From an uncultured Clostridium sp. (lineage in GTDB: Bacteria; Bacillota; Clostridia; Lachnospirales; Lachnospiraceae), in NCBI GenBank assembly GCA_937885015.1, contig CALAAS010000035.1, positions 1 to 35,281 of the forward strand: a stretch of DNA of 35,281 nucleotides. The letters run 5' to 3'. The translations under genes were made by a program, and so were the position numbers. Shown piece after piece: positions 6,984 to 14,829 of the stretch (position 1 is the stretch's first letter; every line of letters starts with the position of its first letter). The notes beneath the pieces are model-generated. The model ran no database searches, was not told the origin of the DNA, and worked only from the letters and a program-made list of their open reading frames with translations.

Positions 6984-8656
6984 TGAAAGTAAGGATTACC
7001 ATGCGGCAGGTAAGCCTGATCCTTTGCGTGCTCCTGCTTTGCGGCGGTACTTTGGTTGGCTTTGGTATGGGACTGAATAAGGGTTATTCCTTTCCGAAAC
7101 CGCTCGAGACAACAGATGAAGGGACAACGGATCTGAGTGAAAAGGCGATTCATGCAGATGAAACATTGACAGTTGACCGGAAAACCAAGGGACGGACGAA
7201 CTACCGGGGAAAAAGAATTTGGATTGATGAAACATTTGTAAGCAACCTTCCTCTGGTTGTGTTAGAAACAGAAAATGATAAGAGGCCACCGGCTCACATC
7301 GTCTGGAATTCTGAAGAGCAACAATATTTTCCAAATGCTGAGGAGGAAATATATCTGAATGGAACATTGTCGCTCTATGAAAACAGCAGAGGAACCAATT
7401 GCCTTAGCGACAGTCCTTCCCTTGTATCGGATATTCGTCTGAGACGCAGAGGAAATTCCTCTGTACACTATGATAAAGCACAGTTTCTTGTGAAACTTGT
7501 GGATGAAGATGGAAAATCCAGCCGCAAAAATCTGCTGCAGATGGGGGCGGATAATGAATGGGTACTGAACGTTTCGTTTATTGACAAATCTCTGCTGCGG
7601 AATTATCTGGCCTACACGGTTGCGGGGAAGATTATGCCATATGTTCCAGACTGTCGTTTCTGCGAAGTGATATGGAAAACGGAAGACGGATATCAGTATG
7701 AAGGAGTTTATCTCCTGATGGAGAAGATTAAAGTCGGCAAAAACAGGGTTGATCTTCCGGCTTTCGCAGAAAACAGTAAGAATCTGCCTTTTTTGCTGCG
7801 GAGAGACCGATGGGAGCCGAACCGGCTTCTTTTGAACAACTACGGAAGAAGAGAGGAGTTGCTGGAGGGGGTTCTGCGGGTAGAATGGCCTGATGCGACC
7901 AGATTATCGGATCAGTCTGTACAGAGGATCACGGATCAGATCGATGCGTTTGAGCAGGCACTGTTTTCCGATGATTACGAAGAATTTATCCAGTATCGCG
8001 ATATGATAGATGTGGAGTCTTTTGTGGATTATCTGATTATAAATGAGTTTTTCATAAATTACGATGCAGGCTACCATTCGACGTATATATATTCGGATTA
8101 TTCAGGAAAACTGGCCATGGGGCCTGTGTGGGATTTTGATGGCGCTATTGATAATTACCACAGAAACAGTGCAAAACTGAATACGGCCGCATTTTTTAAG
8201 GCACCATGGTTCCGGCAGCTTTTGCGGGATCCGGAAATGACGGTGCAGATTATGGAGCGATACAGGGAACTGAGAAAAAGTATTTTATCGGATCAGGCCA
8301 TCTGTGAATTTATTGACGGAACGGTGGCCGGACTGGGATCCGCCATTGAGCGGGATTGGGCCAGATGGGGATATTTTTATGCAGATGGAAAATACCTTAC
8401 CTCAGAAGTTGACTGTCAGTCGGAGCGGAATACAAAAACACATCACGAAGAGACAGAAAAATTGAAACAGGTTCTTTCGGAACATGGGGCATGGATGGAT
8501 GATAATCTGGATACCCTGTATCAGTGTGTGGATCCGGATTCAGCTTTTTACCGGAATGTGACAGAGAATGTAGATTATCACTCTGCATTTGCTGTTATAT
8601 TCATTGCAGTGTTTTTAATTTCCGTTAAGCTGGTTTTGAAGTACGAAAGCGAATAA
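6983..8656 (+). CDS. CotH kinase-fold family protein, membrane-anchored
   Basis: This 557-aa protein belongs to the CotH family, atypical kinase-fold proteins first known from Bacillus spore coats and also common next to surface carbohydrate genes. An N-terminal membrane segment (about 9-28) and a C-terminal one (about 530-550, followed by VLKYESE) place the central domain outside the cell. Visible motifs are LRRRGNSS (about 151-158), GVYLLMEKI (about 240) and the metal-binding GPVWDFDGAIDN (about 380-391). The ATG overlaps the DUF4956 stop by 1 base (TAATG), indicating translational coupling. The context suggests phosphorylation of a protein or glycan in the exopolysaccharide machinery rather than a spore role. 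The substrate cannot be read from the sequence. Confidence 0.88.
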   Translation: MKVRITMRQVSLILCVLLLCGGTLVGFGMGLNKGYSFPKPLETTDEGTTDLSEKAIHADETLTVDRKTKGRTNYRGKRIWIDETFVSNLPLVVLETENDKRPPAHIVWNSEEQQYFPNAEEEIYLNGTLSLYENSRGTNCLSDSPSLVSDIRLRRRGNSSVHYDKAQFLVKLVDEDGKSSRKNLLQMGADNEWVLNVSFIDKSLLRNYLAYTVAGKIMPYVPDCRFCEVIWKTEDGYQYEGVYLLMEKIKVGKNRVDLPAFAENSKNLPFLLRRDRWEPNRLLLNNYGRREELLEGVLRVEWPDATRLSDQSVQRITDQIDAFEQALFSDDYEEFIQYRDMIDVESFVDYLIINEFFINYDAGYHSTYIYSDYSGKLAMGPVWDFDGAIDNYHRNSAKLNTAAFFKAPWFRQLLRDPEMTVQIMERYRELRKSILSDQAICEFIDGTVAGLGSAIERDWARWGYFYADGKYLTSEVDCQSERNTKTHHEETEKLKQVLSEHGAWMDDNLDTLYQCVDPDSAFYRNVTENVDYHSAFAVIFIAVFLISVKLVLKYESE

Positions 8657-8674
8657 AAACAAGGGGGGAATAAA

Positions 8675-10912
8675 ATGAAAAAGAAAAGACTATGGTTCTG
8701 GCTGATGACGGTGACATCCGTCATCTACATTGTATGGCGGCTGCTTTTTACACTTCCTCTGCATGCCGGGATCGTGGCGCTGGCAGCCGGGATCGCTCTG
8801 TTTGCGGCGGAGTTTATCAGCATGCTGGAGGCGGTTATCCACTATATCTGCATGAGCAAGGATAAGGCGCTGGAGTTTCCTGTTATTCCGGAAGAGGAAT
8901 ATCCCCAGGTAGACGTGCTGATCGCTACCCACAGCGAGGAGCCGGAACTGCTGTTTAAAACCATAAACGGCTGTAAACATATGGATTACCCGGACAAAAA
9001 TAAGGTACATATTTATCTGTGTGATGACATGGCCCGTCCGGAAATGGAAGCGCTGGCCAGAGATATGAAGGTGGGTTATTTTGGGTTGACGGAGAATAAA
9101 GCAGCGAAAGCCGGAAATTTGAACCATGCCCTTTCCAGGACAGATTCTCCTCTGGTGGTAACATTTGACGCTGACATGATCCCCAGGAGCAGCTTTCTGA
9201 TGGAAACGGTTCCTTACTTTTCTTTGCCGGAAATGATACTCGAGGACGGTGTGTGGAGAAAACGTACCGAAGAGGAAAAAAAGCCGGATTATAAGATAGG
9301 CTTTGTCCAGACGCCCCAGAGCTTTTACAATCCGGATCTGTTTCAGTTTAACTTTTTTGCGGAAAACAATATTCCCAACGAGCAGGATTACTTTTTTAAA
9401 GAGGTAAACGTGGGAAGGAACAGCAGCAATTCCGCCATTTATGCGGGATCCAACACGGTAATCTCCCGTCAGGCCCTGGAAGAGGTGGGGGGTATCCGTA
9501 CTGGAACGATCACAGAGGATTTTGCAACGGGAATGGATATCCAGGCAAAAGGATATACCTGCTTTGGGGTCGATAAGGTTCTGGCTTCCGGGCTGGCTCC
9601 CACTTCTTTCCCTGATTTACTGAAGCAAAGGCAGCGCTGGGGGCGTGGGTGTGTGCAGACAATTCGAAGCTTCCGGTTTTTGTTTGGCAAACTGCCGGTT
9701 TTGACAAAATTAAGCTATCTTTCCTGCCTGCTTTACTGGTGGACGTTTTTGAGGAGGATCGTTTATATCCTCTCCCCGATCCTTTTTACGGTATTTGGGG
9801 TTTTGGTCGTAAAGACAGACATCCGTGGGATTTTGCTGTTCTGGCTGCCGTCGTATCTGATTTACAACCATTCGCTGCGCCTTTTATCAGGAAAAGTGCG
9901 GGATCAGAAATGGAGCAATATTGTGGATACCATTCTCTGCCCCTATATGATTCTTCCAATCCTGGCGGAAACTTTTGGGATCCGGATGAGATCTTTTTCC
10001 GTAACGAATAAGGAAAAAGCGGCATCCAGAAGTGCAAAACTAATTTATGCGATCCCCCACATGATCTTGCTGGCTGCTTCCGTCGTGGGGATTTATTTCA
10101 GCATCCGGCATATGTTCCTTTACCGCAATGTGCTGGGGATCGTGGTTCTGTTCTGGCTGTGCATGAATACATATTTTCTGATGATGGCTGTATTTTTTCT
10201 GCTGGGGCGGATCAATTACAGGAGTGCAGAGCGTTTCCGGGCAGAGATACCGATCCGCGTTGAGTCGGGAGATCATGTCATCCCTGGGGTAACCTGCGAT
10301 ATTTCGGAATATGGCCTGGCTTTTACCACCAGTTTTCCTGAATGCATTTGCGGCACGGCTGTATTCAATCTGCAAGACGGGAAATGGAGCGCACGGGTGC
10401 CGGGAAAGGTGCTCCATGTCACACAGGCGGGGAACCGGTGGAAATACAGCGTCAAGCTGGATCCGATGACGCAGGAGGAAAAAATGGAGTATGATCAGAT
10501 CGTGTTTGACCGGGTGCCCACGCTGGCCACGGAAATCAGAACCCATGCTCTTAAGGATCTGACGGTATTTTTCAGGAAAAAAACAACCCGTTCGGTAATG
10601 TCCAAGCGGGCCCTGCCGCGGATCCCCATGAACTGCCTTCTGGAAACGGATCTGGGGACACCAGTGCGGGTTCTGGACTATAATTACCAGTACATGCTGA
10701 TTGCCGGCGATGTACCGGCCGGGGAATTTCATGTGAGAGTGGGAGAGATTATGCTGCTTGTGAAAAGAAGTCCAGTGGAAGCGAGAAAAGAGGCGGCTCT
10801 TTTTGAGGTACAGAACTGGGAGGAGATTTCATCCAGGGGGGGACTCCGGGCGGCGCTGATCAGGGTTTTACAGGGAGAAGGAGGAAATGGACAGAGGCTA
10901 CAGGAGGCGTAA
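8675..10912 (+). CDS. BcsA-like processive glycosyltransferase (GT2) with PilZ
   Basis: This 745-aa membrane enzyme should polymerise a beta-glucan (cellulose-like or mixed-linkage) from a UDP-sugar and push it through the membrane. Two N-terminal helices (about 8-60) precede the GT2 domain, with DVLIATHSEEP (80-90), CDDM (116-119), the donor-binding DAD (165-167), the catalytic-base motif TED (280-282) and QRQRW (318-322). Several helices (about 345-510) enclose FSVTNK (441-446), matching the BcsA gating-loop pattern FxVTxK. The C-terminus has a PilZ-like region with DISEYG (542-547) but an altered arginine motif, and a second region with RALPR (645-649). GGGGGG lies before the ATG. The gene lies 18 bases after the CotH gene and overlaps the glucanase gene by 26 bases. 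No BcsB homologue is evident. The product could be cellulose or another beta-glucan. Confidence 0.88.
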   Translation: MKKKRLWFWLMTVTSVIYIVWRLLFTLPLHAGIVALAAGIALFAAEFISMLEAVIHYICMSKDKALEFPVIPEEEYPQVDVLIATHSEEPELLFKTINGCKHMDYPDKNKVHIYLCDDMARPEMEALARDMKVGYFGLTENKAAKAGNLNHALSRTDSPLVVTFDADMIPRSSFLMETVPYFSLPEMILEDGVWRKRTEEEKKPDYKIGFVQTPQSFYNPDLFQFNFFAENNIPNEQDYFFKEVNVGRNSSNSAIYAGSNTVISRQALEEVGGIRTGTITEDFATGMDIQAKGYTCFGVDKVLASGLAPTSFPDLLKQRQRWGRGCVQTIRSFRFLFGKLPVLTKLSYLSCLLYWWTFLRRIVYILSPILFTVFGVLVVKTDIRGILLFWLPSYLIYNHSLRLLSGKVRDQKWSNIVDTILCPYMILPILAETFGIRMRSFSVTNKEKAASRSAKLIYAIPHMILLAASVVGIYFSIRHMFLYRNVLGIVVLFWLCMNTYFLMMAVFFLLGRINYRSAERFRAEIPIRVESGDHVIPGVTCDISEYGLAFTTSFPECICGTAVFNLQDGKWSARVPGKVLHVTQAGNRWKYSVKLDPMTQEEKMEYDQIVFDRVPTLATEIRTHALKDLTVFFRKKTTRSVMSKRALPRIPMNCLLETDLGTPVRVLDYNYQYMLIAGDVPAGEFHVRVGEIMLLVKRSPVEARKEAALFEVQNWEEISSRGGLRAALIRVLQGEGGNGQRLQEA

Positions 10913-12002
10913 AAGCCGGAAAGTTAATCTTCTTTTGGGAACTGCGGCGATGATATTGGCTGCCGCGGTCCTGTTTTTATCGATCGGATGGGAGAAAGAA
11001 AAAAATACCAGTCAGGCGCTGCTGTCAGAGAAGCAGCGCCTGCAGCAGGAGACGCAGAGATTACAGAGTGAGATCGAGGAACTGACCGTTCCCAGGGGAG
11101 GCGTGGAGGAATACGGGAGGCTGTCTGTAAAGGGAACACAGTTATGCGACCGGCACGGAGATCCCATCCAGCTGCGGGGACTTAGCAGTCATGGCCTTGC
11201 ATGGTATCCGGAATATACCAATTACCGGGCATTGAAGACTTTAAAGGAGTACGGAGCCAATGCTTTCCGGATCGCCATGTATGTGGAGCAGAATGACGGG
11301 TATCTGGAGGAACCGGAGTTAAATCGGAAACTGCTGTACGCGGCCATTGAAAATTCCCTGGCCGCTGATCTCTATACCATTGTGGACTGGCATGTCCTTC
11401 GGGATGAAGATCCGAACCGCCATGCCAGTGAGGCGATCGCGGAGCTTAAAGAGGTGGCAAAGCGGTATGGAGATGAGCCGGGGATCATTTATGAGATTTG
11501 CAACGAACCCAACGGGGACACCTCCTATGAGGACATCGCGGAGTATGCTGCGAAAGTGATCCCGGCTATCCGGAAATATGCGCCGGATGCGCTGATCTTA
11601 GTGGGGACGCCGGATTTTTGCACCTCCCTTACGGAAGCAATGGAGGATCCTCTTCCCTACGATAATGTCATGTATACCTATCACTATTATGCGGGGATCT
11701 CGGATGGCAGCTATGCGGTTAAAGAACTCAGAGAGGCCAGAGAGCAGGGACTTGCCGTGTTTATCAGTGAATGGGGCCTTGATCGCTATGACACGGACCA
11801 GAAGCACTGGGAAGCGACGGGAGAGTTCCTGGATTTTTTAGAACAGGAAAAGATCAGCTGGATCAACTGGTCGCTTAGCAATAAAGATGAGGGGTATTCC
11901 ATGATCCGGCCAGGCAGTAAAAAACTCCACGGCTGGAATGGGGATGATTTGACAGACACGGGGCGGTTCATTCTGCCCTATCTGCTGCCGGAAAGCAGAT
12001 AA
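10887..12002 (+). CDS. Membrane-anchored GH5 endoglucanase
   Basis: This is a 371-aa glycoside hydrolase of family 5. A basic N-terminus (RGYRRRKSRK) and one membrane helix (about 14-33) anchor it. A coiled coil (about 40-67, rich in Gln, Glu and Leu) then spaces the catalytic TIM barrel from the membrane. The catalytic acid is Glu207 in ICNEPNG and the nucleophile Glu295 in FISEWGL; supporting residues include His169 in DWHV and His266 in YTYHYY. The start has AAGGAGG 3-4 bases upstream and lies inside the end of the synthase gene, so translation is coupled. Cellulose operons usually carry such a glucanase (BcsZ, or the GH5 enzyme of clostridial cellulose operons), which trims the nascent chain. 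Its presence supports a beta-1,4-containing product. Confidence 0.9.
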   Translation: MDRGYRRRKSRKVNLLLGTAAMILAAAVLFLSIGWEKEKNTSQALLSEKQRLQQETQRLQSEIEELTVPRGGVEEYGRLSVKGTQLCDRHGDPIQLRGLSSHGLAWYPEYTNYRALKTLKEYGANAFRIAMYVEQNDGYLEEPELNRKLLYAAIENSLAADLYTIVDWHVLRDEDPNRHASEAIAELKEVAKRYGDEPGIIYEICNEPNGDTSYEDIAEYAAKVIPAIRKYAPDALILVGTPDFCTSLTEAMEDPLPYDNVMYTYHYYAGISDGSYAVKELREAREQGLAVFISEWGLDRYDTDQKHWEATGEFLDFLEQEKISWINWSLSNKDEGYSMIRPGSKKLHGWNGDDLTDTGRFILPYLLPESR

Positions 12003-12068
12003 AGGTTCGGGATGTCATTGTTTTAGGACACATTGCTTCGGGATGGCATATGCCATAAAGGAAAAAAT

Positions 12069-14237
12069 ATGAATAAATACAGAAAAAGACAAAAACCTTT
12101 CGGGATTGCCGGAACGGCCTTTGTGCTTTTGAGCCTGGCTGTTTTTTTTCTCAATACCTATCTGTTTAACTCTAAATTAAACAGAATATTAGAGACCTAT
12201 ATTTCGAACACCAATCAGCAGATTGCCGATAATTTTTCAGCGGGATTAACGTCAGGTACAGAGTTCCTGAATGATTTTGCTGATTCTCTGAGTCGGATGC
12301 CGGAGCATCTGGTAACCAGAGAGTTATTGAAACGGAAGGCCGACGCCTTTGGATTTAAAAAGCTTATCCTCTTTGGCGAGAATCGGATATGGATGAGCCA
12401 TGATGATGATATGGAAGCAGGACTTATCCAGTGGATCCACAACACAGAAGAAGCCTGGAGAGAGCCTATGCTCTCTGTACTGGACAGTGACAGCTTTTTA
12501 TTTTCAGCGCCTTTGGAAAAAGATGGCGTGGGGGATATGCTGCTGGTCGGAGTGGAAAAATATAAAACATTTTCATCGGGAGACGCCTGGGGAGAACCGT
12601 GGGAGAAAGGATGCCGGATTCTGGCGGATCAGATCACGGGAGAAATTTTAATGGTGGAGCGAGGGGAAAACTGCGTCTTGTCGGAGCAGGAGCTGGAAAT
12701 AATGGTTGAAAGTGCAATAAATCACGTCGAACAGCAATGGTTCTATGAGGGAAAGTATGGGATTGCAGTTGCTCCAGTGAAAGAGACGGGGTGGATCCAG
12801 ATCTCGGCAGAAGATCCAAAAGAGTTCAAGGGTTTTTTTATCTGGAATTACAGGACCTATATGATCCTGATCTCTTTTGCAGTGTTTGTTACGCTGCTTA
12901 GTTTTTCCTTAAGTCAGAAAAATATCAGGAAAAAGACGCAGCTTTTTTTGGTCGATCCTATCACGGGAGGATATAACCGAGCAGCTTTTTTTGACCTTGC
13001 GCTGAAACAGATGGAGACGTATGGAAAACATGCGTATACGGTTGTTTTTTATAATATTCACAATTTTCGGAAGATCAATGAATTGTGGGGAGAAGACACG
13101 GGAAATGAGATTCTGCGGTTTGTGTGTCGCCTCCTGTCAGAGGAGATCCGTGAAACGGAACTGGTATACAGGGAGGGGGTGGATCATTTTATCGTGTTAA
13201 TGCAGGAGGAGAGGGAAGAAAAAATCTCTGAGAGAGCGGAGGCAGCGATCCGCCGGATGAACGATATTATTCACCAAAAATTCAGTGGGTATGATCTGGA
13301 ATTTTTTATTGGAGCCTGCGGACTTTCTGGGGAGAGGGATATTTTGAGGGCAATCAATAAGGCGATCCATATATCCAGACAAAATACAGAGAAAAATAAA
13401 TGTGTCTTTTTTAACGCGGAAATGGCGGCGGCAATGGAAGAGCAGAAGCGGCTGAACGATATGTTTGAGGAATCGCTTAAAAATCATGATTTCAAAATTT
13501 ATCTTCAGCCTCAGGTTTCGAAAAGGGGACAGGTCCACGCGGAGGCGCTGGTAAGATGGATCCATCCGGAACGTGGGATTCTGTATCCAGATCAGTTTAT
13601 TCCCATGTTTGAACAGAACGGGAAAATTGAAGAACTGGATTTCTATATTTTTGAGGAAGTATGCCGTCTGCAGGCAGAATGGATGAAACAGGGGAAAGAA
13701 TGTATCCAGATTTCCGTGAACCTTTCCAGGTTTACACTGCGCAAGGAGGGAGAAGATATCTGCAGGAAATACAGGAAAACGAAAGAATTTTACGGGATTA
13801 CCGACGGACTTGTGGAGGTTGAACTGACAGAGACGGTGCTTCTGGAACGGAATCAGATCCTGTATGTCCAGAAAATCGTAAAGGATTTTCGGACTGCCGG
13901 GATCAAAGTGGCGCTGGATGATTTTGGATTCGGGTATTCTTCTCTTTCTATTTTAAAATCGCTGGATATTGATACGGTAAAGCTGGATAGAAGCTTCTTC
14001 ACAGATGAATCTTCCAAATCGAAAAAAATAGTCCTGAATATCATACATCTGGCTCACAGCCTTGGCATATGCGTGGTGGCAGAGGGGATTGAGGAGCCGG
14101 AACAGGCGGACTATCTGTGGGAGAGCGCCTGCGATTTTATCCAGGGTTATTTATATTCCCCGCCCCTTCCTCTGGAAAAGTTTGAAGAATGGAGGCGAGA
14201 ATATGAAAACAGAAAGCATGAAAAAAACGTTACCTAA
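12069..14237 (+). CDS. Membrane c-di-GMP phosphodiesterase (EAL), degenerate GGDEF
   Basis: This 722-aa protein has a membrane helix (about 13-34), an extracytoplasmic sensor domain (about 35-255), a second helix (about 262-282), a GGDEF domain and a C-terminal EAL domain. The cyclase signature is ruined (REGVDHF near residue 370 in place of GGDEF), so no c-di-GMP synthesis is expected. The EAL domain keeps its catalytic set: AEAL at 491-494, VNLSR, VELTET, LDDFGFGYSS, VKLDRS, AEGIEE and QGYLYSPP. It should hydrolyse c-di-GMP to pGpG and so lower the signal read by the neighbouring synthase. The start at 12069 follows AAAGGA; an upstream in-frame extension to 12033 was rejected. It begins 66 bases after the glucanase gene and overlaps the cyclase gene by 35 bases. 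Confidence 0.9.
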   Translation: MNKYRKRQKPFGIAGTAFVLLSLAVFFLNTYLFNSKLNRILETYISNTNQQIADNFSAGLTSGTEFLNDFADSLSRMPEHLVTRELLKRKADAFGFKKLILFGENRIWMSHDDDMEAGLIQWIHNTEEAWREPMLSVLDSDSFLFSAPLEKDGVGDMLLVGVEKYKTFSSGDAWGEPWEKGCRILADQITGEILMVERGENCVLSEQELEIMVESAINHVEQQWFYEGKYGIAVAPVKETGWIQISAEDPKEFKGFFIWNYRTYMILISFAVFVTLLSFSLSQKNIRKKTQLFLVDPITGGYNRAAFFDLALKQMETYGKHAYTVVFYNIHNFRKINELWGEDTGNEILRFVCRLLSEEIRETELVYREGVDHFIVLMQEEREEKISERAEAAIRRMNDIIHQKFSGYDLEFFIGACGLSGERDILRAINKAIHISRQNTEKNKCVFFNAEMAAAMEEQKRLNDMFEESLKNHDFKIYLQPQVSKRGQVHAEALVRWIHPERGILYPDQFIPMFEQNGKIEELDFYIFEEVCRLQAEWMKQGKECIQISVNLSRFTLRKEGEDICRKYRKTKEFYGITDGLVEVELTETVLLERNQILYVQKIVKDFRTAGIKVALDDFGFGYSSLSILKSLDIDTVKLDRSFFTDESSKSKKIVLNIIHLAHSLGICVVAEGIEEPEQADYLWESACDFIQGYLYSPPLPLEKFEEWRREYENRKHEKNVT

Positions 14238-14829
14238 ACTGACGGGCCTGGTGCTTTTCTTATTCTTATGCCTGATCCTTCCGCTGAATTTCTGGCTCCA
14301 GCTTAACCTGCTCCATCAGAGCCAGATGGAGAGCACGAAAGAAATATTTTGGCAGACGGAACAGCTGATTCAGACAACGGAAGAATCGCTTCAGGAGGAG
14401 GAGCAGGAGTTTAAGCAAAGTTGTATACGGGCGGCGGATATGGTGGCGTTTCACATCGAGAGTGTGATAGAAAAAATATCGGATCTTGATTATATCCGGG
14501 AACTGGCAAAAAAAGTAAATGTGGATGAGATCCATTTTTTTTCGCCGGATGGAGAGGTTTTTGCCGGAACCCATCCGCAATATTACGGATATACATTCGA
14601 TTCCGGTGAACAGATACATTTTTTCAGTCCGATGCTGAAGGATAAGACTTTAAAGATGTGTCAGGACATTGAACCGAATACAGCGGAAGGAAAAAAATGC
14701 AGTATGCCGCGGTATGGCTGGAGGATGGAAGCTGTATTGTCCAGATCGGTATGGAGCCATGGCATCTCCAAAAGAAAATGGAAGAGCAAAGCCTGGAAAA
14801 TCTGGTCAACGGGATGCTCTTTGAGATGA
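14203..14829 (+). CDS. Diguanylate cyclase, 5' part (frame breaks at A7 run)
   Basis: The start ATG at 14203 has GGAGG just upstream and lies inside the end of the EAL gene. The frame encodes a membrane helix (about residues 13-32) and the first part of an extracytoplasmic sensor domain. At residue 165 it reaches an A7 run (14691-14697). Beyond it this frame encodes an unrelated-looking tail of about 43 residues, while the sensor domain clearly continues in the -1 frame (MQYAAVWLEDGS). Joined by a one-base backward slip, the product would be about 637 aa: helix, sensor, helix, HAMP, PAS-like region and GGDEF. Alone, this part would be a 208-aa fragment with no catalytic domain. Possible explanations are programmed slippage, a phase-variable run, real decay or a sequencing error. 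Confidence 0.65.
   Translation: MKTESMKKTLPKLTGLVLFLFLCLILPLNFWLQLNLLHQSQMESTKEIFWQTEQLIQTTEESLQEEEQEFKQSCIRAADMVAFHIESVIEKISDLDYIRELAKKVNVDEIHFFSPDGEVFAGTHPQYYGYTFDSGEQIHFFSPMLKDKTLKMCQDIEPNTAEGKKCSMPRYGWRMEAVLSRSVWSHGISKRKWKSKAWKIWSTGCSLR
14691..14697 (+). other. Candidate -1 frameshift site, A AAA AAA
   Basis: In the upstream frame the codons are GGA AAA AAA TGC, so the heptamer A-AAA-AAA sits in the exact phase of a -1 slippery site. After the slip the next codon is ATG at 14697, opening the downstream frame. AAGGA directly before the run could also act as a ribosome binding site for initiation at that ATG. A possible downstream stem pairs ATGGCT (14714-14719) with AGCCAT (14755-14760), which is not strong. 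Confidence 0.5.

Noticed and set aside
10040..10732. Long minus-strand frame of 230 codons within the glycosyltransferase gene
   Set aside because: It is antisense to the conserved gating loop and PilZ region; such frames are common in codon-biased genes.
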